Part shown: positions 24,310 to 35,209 of the stretch, piece by piece
Layout of the letters: every line of letters starts with the position of its first letter
Position numbering within the stretch: position 1 is the first letter of the stretch
NCBI GenBank assembly: GCA_047600805.1
Contig: JASGKG010000001.1
Coordinates: 2,790,001-2,854,000, forward strand
Source: JADKHC01 sp047600805
GTDB taxonomy: Bacteria > Verrucomicrobiota > Verrucomicrobiia > Opitutales > Opitutaceae
DNA length: 64,000 nucleotides
Direction: 5' to 3'
Made by a program: the position numbers and the translations under genes
The notes under the pieces: model-generated
What the model saw: only the letters and a program-made list of their open reading frames with translations
The model's database searches: none
Told to the model about the DNA's origin: nothing

Positions 24310-27243
24310 TTACTTTAGCTCAGTCGTTAGCTGCCAACCCGACAGCTGATCCATCAGCGCCAAACGCGTTCCCGCCGGAGGCGCGCCGTTCAGGACAACA
24401 TCCAACCTACACCCTGCGCCGTTACACCAGGCGCTGTTGTTAAACCAAGGCGACGAACCAAGCGCCCCGCCTAAAACCTGCCACACATACCGCGGCATGC
24501 CGTTGGATCTGACATCCTCAGTCCGGGAGTAGAGTGCGCCGATCCAGAAAGATGCCCGCACGTCGGTCTTCGCGCCCACCCGCGCACGACCCTCGCCATC
24601 AAATTCCACGCGAGCCAACTCGCTGCCGTCGGCGGCAACTAAGCTAAAGGCACAATTCGCAGGTGAAACAACGCCGGGCCACCCAATCTCGGCGTTTTCC
24701 CCGACACTCAAACTCACCATGGCCTGCTGCGCTCCTTGCCAGGAGATCTGCTGGGCCTTTGCCGCAACCGTCAGCTTGAAGTTAAATCCGTATTGCAAGG
24801 TCGGGCGTCGTAACATCACCGAAATATGCGCACGCTCCTCACGAAGAACTTGCGACCGTAACGCTTCAGTCGAATCTCCCGCTCCCTCCTTAACCGGCAG
24901 CGTAGGAACAATGGCGTCCCGCCTCAGTCGAGCAACCCACTCACCCACCTGCACAATGCCAAGATTTCGCAATGAAACGGGCCAAGGTTTTAGATCAGCG
25001 GCCGGTTGTTTCTCCGGCGGTGAAAGGTCGTCGGACGCGTCAGAGGACGAAGATCGATCATTATCTGTTTTCGCGGCGCTGCCAGGTGTGACCGGTTTTT
25101 CGGCGGAGGCGCCACGCCGCCGTTGCTCGCGAGCATTCGCCGTGTTCTTGGATCTTCCAGATTGTTCGCTTTTTCCGGTTAATTTCGCGGCGTTCGCCTG
25201 TTTGTCGGCAGCGGCGCTCTGGGCGCTGTCGTTCACTGCCGCATTTGTCGAAAAAGTGTCGCGTGATTCGCGATCGCTGGCCGACGCCTCTGACGCCGAA
25301 TTCGTTGAAACCCCGCTCGCATCGCCAGCGGTCGAGCCAAAGGCGGCGCCATTCGGTTGAGACGACGCAGCAGCCCCGCCGCTCGAAGTCGAACTCGCTT
25401 GCCGAGCAACGTTCACTTTTGAGCTGCGCGAAGGTTTTCCGCTGTCCGAGGTTTGTTTACGCGTTTTTGCCGACTTACCAGAATCGGAATCGCTGGAATC
25501 TTTAGTATCCAGCCGCTGGTTAGTGTCAGGCGCCGAGGAATGCCCTTGCTCCACAATGGACACCGACTCAGCCGGTACGTTTTCACCGCCCGACTCCGAC
25601 GCAGCATCACTAGGCGAACCATTAAGATCCGGAGCGGCTGCACCGGCTTCGGCCGACGGAGTGGGTGAAGTTAACTGGTTTTTTCCGCCCGGAGAGTTGG
25701 GCACCGCTCCGCCGGATTTCTTCAGCAAAGAACCCGCTTTCTCTCCTTTTATTCCATTTAATTTCGGGACGTCATCGCCCGCCGGCGAGTCCGCGGACTT
25801 GCCAAATTTCTGGGACTCGGCTCCTGGCAACGTCGCGCCTTCGGGGAAATTCGCCGGTGACGCGGCAGATGGCCCGCGCGCATCGACATTGGCTGACAAC
25901 CTGTCTGCTGACAGCGTCGAATCTTCCACTCCCGTTGTCTCGTGATCTGTAGTCACGTCGGCCGACGCTGTCGGATCCAAAGTGTGAGCAGAACTCGGCA
26001 GAAGTCCTTCCGGGTTTCCGATCGCGGTTTTCGATCCGCTTACTGCGGGCAACGACTGCTGACTGGGACCGGTAAGCTCGACACGAGCGGCGATCCGCGG
26101 CTCCGTCGCTTTACCCGAACTTCCGTTAAGAGGCAAAGGCGCTGACGCCAACCCATCGTTTCGCGTCACGGTCGTCTCGATCGGTCCGCCAGGGCCGTTC
26201 ACCGCAGCGCCAAGCCGTTCGCCTGAAACGGAACCCTGACGAACGGGCGTCTCACTGGCTGGCCGCGCACTCGCATAGTTTTCCGGTGTAAGCGTCGATA
26301 TCCGCTGCGCCGACGAGCTCCGGTTCCTGTTGGACCGGGAGGAAACGAACCAGATTACTCCGCCAACAACTACGACAACTGCCACCACACCCAAGATAAT
26401 CCAAATACCCCGCCGCCGCGCTCTGGGATTCGACGATTGTCCATCCGCGGCCGAGTCCGACGAACCCGTCGTTTCACCCGCGGCTGGTTCCGGATCTTTC
26501 GTGCTGCGCAGCTCAATGCGTTTCACTTCGCCACGCTCAACCTCGACTGTTTCTCCTTTTGGCGAAAATTCTCCAGGCCCCGAAACCACCCGGACGCGGT
26601 AGCGGCCTGGGGCGATCTTCAAGAAGCTAAACTCGCCAGCCTCATCGGAAGACGTCCTGGCCACACGCAGCCCTTTCGCATTTTCGATCACCACATCATT
26701 GCCAGGCGAACCTTTTCCTCCCACCAGGACCACGCCTCCGACTCCGCTTTCCTGCGAATCGGGATAGGAAATTTTGGCCGGCGCAGCCAAGCCCCAGCTA
26801 TGAATCATCACACCGGTTTCCGTGCGACACACGAACTCCGCCAACGCGCCGTCCGGCTTCGCGCAAAATCCGTCCGCCATCGCCTTCACGCGAGCCGCCA
26901 CCTGATCGATCACTTCCTGCGTGCTTGCTGCCCCACCACGGCCTTCGCTGAGCAAAGGATTCACCGGATTCTCCTCAAACGATTCCTTGGCACGTTCCAA
27001 TCTGCTGCGGACACCCGCGAGTTCAGCGGCGGTCGGCGCGGCATTCTCACCCGGCTCCCTCCAAGTCCAGGAAACACCGCCGTCGTCGGAACGCCGCTGC
27101 GGTGCGAGGAAAACGTCGCGAAAATGCGGTGACAGCAACGTCCAGTATTGGTGAATCGAACGGCCGCCCGCCTTCATAATGCTGGACCGGTCTTCACCGA
27201 ACCTTACCTCTGCGACAACGCGCTTAGAAGGAGCAGCACTCAT
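24310..27243 (-). CDS. Large single-pass membrane protein with carboxypeptidase-regulatory-like domain and long disordered region
   Basis: The 977 residues divide into four parts. A soluble N-terminal domain (~1-160; RSIHQYWTLLSPHFRDVF, CAKPDGALAEFVCRTE) leads into a carboxypeptidase-regulatory-like beta domain (~168-247; GLRVARTSSDEAGEFSFLKI, PGRYRVRV). One membrane helix follows (~280-301, GIWIILGVVAVVVVVGGVIW). Then comes a Ser/Ala/Gly-rich region of about 460 residues with no predicted order, and a folded C-terminal domain (~770-977) ending in CRLDVVLNG...GWQLTTELK. The N-terminus is probably cytoplasmic. It overlaps the upstream 27240 gene by four bases (ATGA) and is translated with it. 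I do not recognise a function; an envelope-spanning role is inferred from the layout. Confidence 0.75.
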   Translation of the reverse strand: MSAAPSKRVVAEVRFGEDRSSIMKAGGRSIHQYWTLLSPHFRDVFLAPQRRSDDGGVSWTWREPGENAAPTAAELAGVRSRLERAKESFEENPVNPLLSEGRGGAASTQEVIDQVAARVKAMADGFCAKPDGALAEFVCRTETGVMIHSWGLAAPAKISYPDSQESGVGGVVLVGGKGSPGNDVVIENAKGLRVARTSSDEAGEFSFLKIAPGRYRVRVVSGPGEFSPKGETVEVERGEVKRIELRSTKDPEPAAGETTGSSDSAADGQSSNPRARRRGIWIILGVVAVVVVVGGVIWFVSSRSNRNRSSSAQRISTLTPENYASARPASETPVRQGSVSGERLGAAVNGPGGPIETTVTRNDGLASAPLPLNGSSGKATEPRIAARVELTGPSQQSLPAVSGSKTAIGNPEGLLPSSAHTLDPTASADVTTDHETTGVEDSTLSADRLSANVDARGPSAASPANFPEGATLPGAESQKFGKSADSPAGDDVPKLNGIKGEKAGSLLKKSGGAVPNSPGGKNQLTSPTPSAEAGAAAPDLNGSPSDAASESGGENVPAESVSIVEQGHSSAPDTNQRLDTKDSSDSDSGKSAKTRKQTSDSGKPSRSSKVNVARQASSTSSGGAAASSQPNGAAFGSTAGDASGVSTNSASEASASDRESRDTFSTNAAVNDSAQSAAADKQANAAKLTGKSEQSGRSKNTANAREQRRRGASAEKPVTPGSAAKTDNDRSSSSDASDDLSPPEKQPAADLKPWPVSLRNLGIVQVGEWVARLRRDAIVPTLPVKEGAGDSTEALRSQVLREERAHISVMLRRPTLQYGFNFKLTVAAKAQQISWQGAQQAMVSLSVGENAEIGWPGVVSPANCAFSLVAADGSELARVEFDGEGRARVGAKTDVRASFWIGALYSRTEDVRSNGMPRYVWQVLGGALGSSPWFNNSAWCNGAGCRLDVVLNGAPPAGTRLALMDQLSGWQLTTELK

Positions 27244-27677
27244 GGCGCAGCGCTCCCCTCCACCGGAATCCGCAATTCCTGCGAGTCGCTCGAGAGAACG
27301 TTAACCAACCTCCAACGATAAACTTCCCCCGCTTCAAGTTTCACCTGAAAGCGCCGCGCCTGTGAACCGCCCGCTTCTGCAAGAAGCCGTTGCTCGATGT
27401 CGTAATCACCCGCCGGCAAAATCACCTCTTTCGACTTTCCGATTTCCAATTTCCATTGCTGCGGTTCGCCGCCGTTACGCAGAGCGACCGTCACACGCCA
27501 ACTGCATGTACCGTCGTTCACGGTCACCAATTTTGCAGCGTCCTTAGGGATTACGGTTGGGTTGGTTTCTTTCGTTTCAACAGCCCGGCGAGAACAAAAA
27601 AACACACCCACAGCCACTGCCATCAGACAAAGCAAAACCAACGTCACACGCGTGAATTTTGACGCAGGTTTGGACAT
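27240..27677 (-). CDS. Membrane-anchored hypothetical protein, partner of the 977-residue protein
   Basis: The preferred start is ATG 27677 (MSKPASKFTRV), ten codons after an alternative ATG at 27707. A single membrane segment (TLVLLCLMAVAVGVFF) is followed by a periplasmic beta-rich domain (CSWRVTVALRNGGEPQQWKLEIG; PAGDYDIEQRLL; YRWRLVNVL). The stop overlaps the next start by four bases, which points to translational coupling and perhaps a complex. Function unknown. Confidence 0.65.
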   Translation of the reverse strand: MSKPASKFTRVTLVLLCLMAVAVGVFFCSRRAVETKETNPTVIPKDAAKLVTVNDGTCSWRVTVALRNGGEPQQWKLEIGKSKEVILPAGDYDIEQRLLAEAGGSQARRFQVKLEAGEVYRWRLVNVLSSDSQELRIPVEGSAAP

Positions 27678-27786
27678 GGTGGGAAGATGCGTCGGCGTGA
27701 TCGACATCCGACACCTCTTTATCGACCCAAATGCCTCGCGATCAAGCGCCAGACAGCAGCGTCGGCGAAATCAACCGGAGAGCCAC

Positions 27787-28932
27787 TCAGTCCACGCAAC
27801 CGCTGTCACCCGTCTGCGCTCGCGCAGCGCCCAATAATTGCCTGGCCGCCGCCAAAGCGGGAAGCCGCCCGTCGGCCACAGCCGCTTCGAGGGAAGGTCG
27901 TTGTGCGATCACAGATGCGTTTTGATAGAAATCGTTGTGCAACGACTCGCGGATCAACGAGTGCATCCAGGCAATCGACTGCGAGCGCCGACGCTCTTCG
28001 AGCGCGCCGCCCAACCGCGCCGTTTCAAAAAACTTCTTAACGGTTTCCCATACTTCGGGAATGCCATCGCCCGTCAGTGCCGACGCGAGCAACGCCGGCG
28101 TGGTCCAGCCTTCCGTCGCGGGGCGCAGATAATGCAGCACTCGGATCATTTCGGCCTGTGCGGCCGTGGCGCGCGGACGATTTTCTCCTTCGGCCTTGTT
28201 GAACACCACCAAGTCGGCGAGCTCCATGATGCCTTTCTTGATGCCCTGTACTTCGTCGCCAGCGCCCGCGATCATGAGCATGAGAAAACAGTCCACCATC
28301 GAGCGCACCGTGACTTCGTTTTGTCCCACACCAACGGTTTCGATGAGCAACACGTCGTAGCCTGCCGCTTCGCAGAGCAGCATCGCCTCACGACTCTTGC
28401 GCGCCACACCTCCGAGCGATCCACCGGAAGGCGAAGGACGAATGAAGGCGTTGGCGTGCCGTGAAAGTTTTTCCATGCGCACCTTGTCGCCGAGAATACT
28501 GCCACCGGTAATCGTGCTCGACGGATCCACCGCCAGCACAGCCACACGATGCCCTTTCTCGCAAAGCCACGTGCCCATCGACTCGACGAAGGTGCTTTTG
28601 CCCGCGCCCGGAATACCTGTGAGGCCGACGCGCATGGCCTTGCCCGCCTGCGGCAACACGCGAGCGAGCAGCTGTTGCGCGAGTTCCTGATGCGCCGCGG
28701 CGTTGCTTTCGACCAACGTGATCGCGCGCGCCAGAATGCCCGTATCGCGGTTCTGAATACCAGCGACGTAATCGTCGAGCGAGAGCTGACGGCGCCGAAT
28801 AGCTGGAGCGTTGGAGACTGCGCCGGACGGCGTGACGCCTTCCATCACACGCGTGGCAAACTCAGGGCCGGCTTCTTCCGGCACCCAATCGGGGCGAGGC
28901 TGCGGGCAATGTTCGCGCTCCTTGTTTTGCAT
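27787..28932 (-). CDS. meaB: MeaB-type GTPase, methylmalonyl-CoA mutase chaperone
   Basis: The 381-residue protein matches MeaB/ArgK G3E GTPases. It has the P-loop GLTGIPGAGKST, the DPSSTITGGSILGDKVRM switch region, RPSPSGGSLGGVARKSREA, the ETVGVGQNE motif, and a NKAE specificity motif (VFNKAEGEN). MeaB binds methylmalonyl-CoA mutase, gates cobalamin loading and protects the enzyme from inactivation. mutB and mutA lie only 1.4 kb upstream on the same strand, which supports this role over the older arginine/ornithine transport annotation. About 70 residues precede the usual domain start. Confidence 0.95.
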   Translation of the reverse strand: MQNKEREHCPQPRPDWVPEEAGPEFATRVMEGVTPSGAVSNAPAIRRRQLSLDDYVAGIQNRDTGILARAITLVESNAAAHQELAQQLLARVLPQAGKAMRVGLTGIPGAGKSTFVESMGTWLCEKGHRVAVLAVDPSSTITGGSILGDKVRMEKLSRHANAFIRPSPSGGSLGGVARKSREAMLLCEAAGYDVLLIETVGVGQNEVTVRSMVDCFLMLMIAGAGDEVQGIKKGIMELADLVVFNKAEGENRPRATAAQAEMIRVLHYLRPATEGWTTPALLASALTGDGIPEVWETVKKFFETARLGGALEERRRSQSIAWMHSLIRESLHNDFYQNASVIAQRPSLEAAVADGRLPALAAARQLLGAARAQTGDSGCVD

Positions 28933-29116
28933 CCAAAAAGAGCCGCGTTAAATGCGTGGAAGGTCAAGCGCGCAGGTAGGCATTTCGACTCCGAGGTAGG
29001 GGCAATGCTCCCACATCGCCCGATCGTCATTCGACAACTTACCACCTCAAGCAAAGCCAAGCGCATTCTGGACAATGCGGAGCATTGTCCCGACCTCGAT
29101 CGTCCGAACCCAATAT

Positions 29117-29515
29117 CTAGTTCCCCGTCGCCTCAGCGGCTTCGAGTTGATCGAGTTCGACGTCGGTCACGCGGAACTCGCCGGTTTCGGGCGCATAGCG
29201 ATAGGTGAGCGAAATGCGCCCCCAGGCTTTCTGGGCGCGAAAATTCAGGCGAGCCGAACCAATGACTATGCCGTCATTTTTCTCGCGCGTCCACAGCTCT
29301 CCCGTCTTACGCGACTTTCCCTGCCGCCCATAGGCAAACGCCGCGTCTTTCACCGGCCCGACTCGGCTTGTGATTTCCGTGTTCGAATACACCTCCTGAA
29401 AGATGAGCTTTTGTTCCACCGCCAGCGCCTTGCTGTGGCGCACATAGGCCACAACCAGCACTCCCGAAAGAATCGAGAGGAGAACGCCGACAACAACGAC
29501 CTTGAGCCACTTCAT
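29117..29515 (-). CDS. Small membrane-anchored hypothetical protein
   Basis: This 132-residue protein has an N-terminal membrane helix (MKWLKVVVVGVLLSILSGVLVVAYV) and an extracytoplasmic domain of about 100 residues (GELWTREKNDGIVIGSARLNF; GRISLTYRYAPETGEFRVTDVELDQLE). The resemblance to cytochrome c oxidase assembly (Coa1-like) proteins is only general. Function not assigned. Confidence 0.7.
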   Translation of the reverse strand: MKWLKVVVVGVLLSILSGVLVVAYVRHSKALAVEQKLIFQEVYSNTEITSRVGPVKDAAFAYGRQGKSRKTGELWTREKNDGIVIGSARLNFRAQKAWGRISLTYRYAPETGEFRVTDVELDQLEAAEATGN

Positions 29516-29785
29516 GCTAACCTGATTTCGACGCCTTGGTTTTGTATCTTAAGGCCAAACCACTTTGTGAGCGCCACTGAAAGAAGGCACAGGCCCACTC
29601 AGAAAGCTCGTCCGCGCGATCATTACCTGCCCCCCCAGGGCGCTTTCTCAGCAGGGAACCACGCTGCAGCAGGTGTGAAGATTGGACTGCAGACGGGCTC
29701 CGCCGATGCTGTTTTGGAAGAGCTTGGCAAAGCCGAGGGGACATTAAAGTCGCTGGCCATCAGATAAAAACACCTGCCTAACGAG

Positions 29786-30079
29786 CGAGGAGCTTTTCCT
29801 TTCGACCAAAAAGCGGTTCCTTTGGGCCAAAAACCGGCTCCTTCAAACCGAGCCGTTCCTCCTTTCTGCCAAAGAGCACCTCCTTCGGAGCAAAAAATGA
29901 TTCCTCCCGGCCGGTGAGTCTCTCCTTCAGGCCAAGAACAATTTCCTTTCAAAAGAGCTGCGCTACCTCACATCCCGGGAGAGCCTCCTTTAGACCAGTA
30001 GAGGCCTCCTTCAAATCGTGGCGCAATTCCTTGCAAGCAAGAAGTTCTTCCTCCCGATCCAGAACGAGCTCCTTTCCCG
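29786..30079 (-). repeat. Degenerate array of 14 units of 21 bp (heptad-coding on the minus strand)
   Basis: The sequence between the small membrane protein gene and mutB divides into 14 consecutive 21-base units with no spacers. The plus-strand consensus is roughly caaaaancgnnntcctttnngnc. On the minus strand one frame encodes a heptad pattern G-x-K-E-x-L-F (GLKEPVF, GPKEPLF, GRKEKLL), but a TGA interrupts it near the middle and no good start exists. It looks like the remains of a heptad-repeat gene or a non-coding array. Outside the array, 29516-29785 and 30080-30236 hold no gene I can support. Confidence 0.75.
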
Positions 30080-30236
30080 CTTCGTGAACATCAATTAAAG
30101 CTCCTTAACCTAAACGAAGCACCAAGACCAGCCGAGCAGCCTTTTCCCAGACCGATGGGCAACGAACAACACCCGAGCCTTAGGCGGGTTGATCACGCGC
30201 AGCCAAATCGTGGCGCAACGCCGCATCTCCCCAGAG

Positions 30237-30278
30237 GAAAAAAAACGTCGGTGACGGCCGAAGCCATCACCGACGTTG
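30237..30278 (-). terminator. Rho-independent terminator of the mutase genes
   Basis: An 11-base stem (AACGTCGGTGA / TCACCGACGTT) is followed on the minus strand by a run of eight T. It lies about 50 bases beyond the stop of mutB and ends the mutA-mutB transcript. Confidence 0.9.
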
Positions 30279-30328
30279 AAGTTATTAAGTAGTTCGGCTT
30301 GCCGGAAGCGGCTCGCCCTAGCCTGCGA

Positions 30329-32461
<2,133 letters not shown>

Positions 32462-32466
32462 GGGTT

Positions 32467-34560
32467 TCAGGCTCCGATCTTCTTGAGAAGGTTAGCGAGG
32501 AGTTCGCGGACGTTGGCGCGAATGTGGATGAATTCGTCGATGCCGGCCTTTTGGAAGGATTCCGTGACGGCTTTGTCTGCGGGCAGGCCCGCGAGCACGA
32601 CGGTTACGCCGGGCTTGGCCGCCTTCAACGTGGAGGCGAAGGCAGGGACGAGCGTCGGATACGTTTCATCAGTCGAGCAAAGCACCGCGATCGACGCACC
32701 AGAAGCGGCGGCGGTTTGCGCGGCGGCTTCGGCCGTCTCAAACGCTTCTTTGCCGACCGCTTCAAAACCGCCAACGGCGAAGAAGCCAGCGCTAAAGTCA
32801 GCGCGAGGTTTGTGCTGTTTGACCGGCCCGATCTTCGCGAGGAAGACCTTCGGGCGGGAACCGGTTTTCTTGGCAAACGCATCAGCGGCGGCGCGGAGAG
32901 CTTCGAAGCCTTCCGAGGCGCGCTTCGGTTTGACCGCGGTCACGGTTTCAGCAGAAGCGGCGGTGAGCGCGGCGAGCTGGCCGATCGTGGCGCCAGCAGC
33001 GGCGGCCTGGATTAGCGCATCGACATCGGTCGCCTTCGCTTTTGGAGCGGCGGCTGGACGACGGCACTTGAGCTCGGCGGCGCGGGCGGAAGCCAGCGCG
33101 GCAAGATCAACGCCCGGACGAACGAGCGATTTTTCCTTTAGGTTCGGGAAAAGGTTCGTGCCGACAAGGCCGAGGCGGCGCTTGCTGACGGCATCGTCTT
33201 TTTCCGCGGAAGCGGTGGCGATGAGCTTCTGGACGTAACCGGAACGCAGCGCGGCGGCCAGGCCACCCTGCTTCTCGATATCCTGGAAGAGCGCCCAAGC
33301 TTTGCGCGCGAGTTCGTCGGTGGTCTTCTCAACGACCCACGAACCACCTGCTGGATCCACGGGAGCGACGGTGTGGAATTCCTCGGAGAGCAGCGTGTGA
33401 AGATTGCGAGCGATGCGGCGCGAGAACTCGTCGGAACCGCCAAGCACTTCGTCGAACGTGCCGATGTGCAAACTGTCGATGCCGCCGAGCACAGCCGAGA
33501 AAGCCTCGGTCGTGACGCGCAACATGTTCACGTGCGGATCGAGCTGCGTCTTGTTCCAGCGATTCGTGCGGGCATGCACGCGCGGACGAGCGGCTTTGGT
33601 GGTCAATTCGTAACCAAGAGCCACGCGACTCCACAGCAGGCGGAAAGCGCGGAACTTCGCGATTTCCATGAAGAATTGCGGACCGACCGCGAAGGTGAAA
33701 CGGATGCGCGGCGCCGTCGTCGAGGCTTTGACTTTGCGAGCTTCGAGCGCGCGGATGTATTCGACACCCGCTGCGATCGCGATCGCGAGTTCCTGCACGG
33801 CGTTGCCACCAGCTTCAAGCCAAAGACCGGCATTCACGCCGACCGTGGCGAGCTCGGGAGCGTTCTTGTGCGCCCACTTTGTCCAAGCCGCGAGCGCATC
33901 GTAAGCCGCGTCGAGCGAAATAGGAAGACTGCCCTGTTCGGCCAATTCGCCGAGCGGATCAGCGGTGACGCTGCCGGTGAGTTTTTCCCCAGCAACATTG
34001 TTCTTCGCGGCCTGCGCCAAGTAAGTCGCTGCGATCGGCAGAGCGTTCACACCAGCGCGGACGTGCACCGGAAGGGCCGAAATATCGACGTCCTTCAGCG
34101 CGGCCGAGAGGTCCGTGAGATCGGAAATCGAAACACCATCCACACCCACCGGCGCGGAGGCGACATCGGCGTCCTGACCGTTGCGAGCGGCACGGTCCGG
34201 AGTCAGCGCGACGCTGTTTTGGCCACGCATAAGATCAGTTAATAGTGCGCAGTTAAAATCAAGCGCACGCGCCGCGACGATTTCTTGCGAAAATTCCCAC
34301 GTTCCCGAAACGTATCCGGACGCCGAATACCCGCGCACAAACGGAGCGGTTCCCGGTTTCGAATCCGCATGGGACAACCCGGCCACGTCGGCCCGGGTGT
34401 AAACCGGCTGAAGCGCCACGCCCTCGAAAGTGCGTGTCACCAACTTCTTATCAAATGGCGCCCCTTGCAGTTCGGCCTCGACCGCGGTGCGCCATTGGGT
34501 ATAGGCAGCACGCGCCACGTCAAGCGACTGGACAGGGCTGTTTTCCGGATTGTTGCTCAT
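32467..34560 (-). CDS. mutA: Methylmalonyl-CoA mutase, small (non-catalytic) subunit
   Basis: The 697-residue protein has the same two-domain fold as MutB but a degenerate sequence. The C-terminal domain has FLAKIGPVKQHKPRADFSAGFF where MutB has the DGHDRG ligand motif, so it cannot bind B12 and is the structural partner. The barrel region carries SKPGTAPFVRGYSASGYVSGTWEFSQEI. MutA and MutB form a heterodimer. The gene is the first of the pair; a 190-base divergent region separates it from the epimerase gene. Confidence 0.95.
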   Translation of the reverse strand: MSNNPENSPVQSLDVARAAYTQWRTAVEAELQGAPFDKKLVTRTFEGVALQPVYTRADVAGLSHADSKPGTAPFVRGYSASGYVSGTWEFSQEIVAARALDFNCALLTDLMRGQNSVALTPDRAARNGQDADVASAPVGVDGVSISDLTDLSAALKDVDISALPVHVRAGVNALPIAATYLAQAAKNNVAGEKLTGSVTADPLGELAEQGSLPISLDAAYDALAAWTKWAHKNAPELATVGVNAGLWLEAGGNAVQELAIAIAAGVEYIRALEARKVKASTTAPRIRFTFAVGPQFFMEIAKFRAFRLLWSRVALGYELTTKAARPRVHARTNRWNKTQLDPHVNMLRVTTEAFSAVLGGIDSLHIGTFDEVLGGSDEFSRRIARNLHTLLSEEFHTVAPVDPAGGSWVVEKTTDELARKAWALFQDIEKQGGLAAALRSGYVQKLIATASAEKDDAVSKRRLGLVGTNLFPNLKEKSLVRPGVDLAALASARAAELKCRRPAAAPKAKATDVDALIQAAAAGATIGQLAALTAASAETVTAVKPKRASEGFEALRAAADAFAKKTGSRPKVFLAKIGPVKQHKPRADFSAGFFAVGGFEAVGKEAFETAEAAAQTAAASGASIAVLCSTDETYPTLVPAFASTLKAAKPGVTVVLAGLPADKAVTESFQKAGIDEFIHIRANVRELLANLLKKIGA

Positions 34561-34754
34561 GATTGCAGACAGACAGTGTTTAGGGATTCAAAACAGGGGG
34601 CAAACTATACGGACAGAGTTACTAATTCGCTCCGCAGATTTTGCCAAAGAATGCCCACGGTTCGACAAGCGATGCGCAGTAAGTAAAACTAATTTGGGAA
34701 TAATGGCACGCTCACCGCAGAAACTAGCGTTCGTACGAATCTTATCTCTTTTCA

Positions 34755-35165
34755 ATGATCACCCGTATCGACCACCTCGGCATCGCCGTTAAGTCCATCG
34801 ACGAAGCCCTTCCCTATTACGAAAAAGCGCTTGGCTTGAAATGCGAGCACCGCGAAGAAGTTCCTTCCCAGAAAGTCAAAACCGCTTTCTTCAGCGCCGG
34901 AGAGGTTCACCTTGAGCTTCTCGAGCCAACGTCGCCCGAGAGCCCGATCGCAAAGTTCTTGGAAAAGAACCCATCCGGCGGCATTCATCACATCGCTTTT
35001 GCCACCACCGATATCAATGGCCAGCTCAAGCAGGCCGCGGGCACCGGCGTGAAGTTGTTACACGAAGTTCCTTTTGAAGGCGCCGCCGGCAAGCTGGTCG
35101 CTTTCCTCCACCCGAAGTCCACCTTTGGCGTTTTGACTGAGTTCTGCATGCCCAAGGCCCACTAA
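34755..35165 (+). CDS. mce: Methylmalonyl-CoA epimerase
   Basis: The 136-residue protein is a full vicinal-oxygen-chelate epimerase. Metal ligands sit in ITRIDHLGIAV (His7), the EVHLELLEP strand, GGIHHIAFAT and VLTEFCMPK. It converts (R)- to (S)-methylmalonyl-CoA, linking the mutase to the decarboxylase encoded 45 bases downstream on the same strand. The ATG at 34755 gives the normal N-terminus. Confidence 0.96.
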   Translation: MITRIDHLGIAVKSIDEALPYYEKALGLKCEHREEVPSQKVKTAFFSAGEVHLELLEPTSPESPIAKFLEKNPSGGIHHIAFATTDINGQLKQAAGTGVKLLHEVPFEGAAGKLVAFLHPKSTFGVLTEFCMPKAH

Positions 35166-35209
35166 GCCTGGCTCCTTCTTCAACCCCACGTCTCCTCTCT
35201 TATTCAATC

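Noticed and set aside
24310..27243. SrfB/SrfC-type virulence operon
   Set aside because: No specific motif supports it; only a general impression of a large surface-related operon.
34561..34754. Cobalamin riboswitch between mutA and mce
   Set aside because: I looked for a B12-box-like conserved core and its paired regions and found none.
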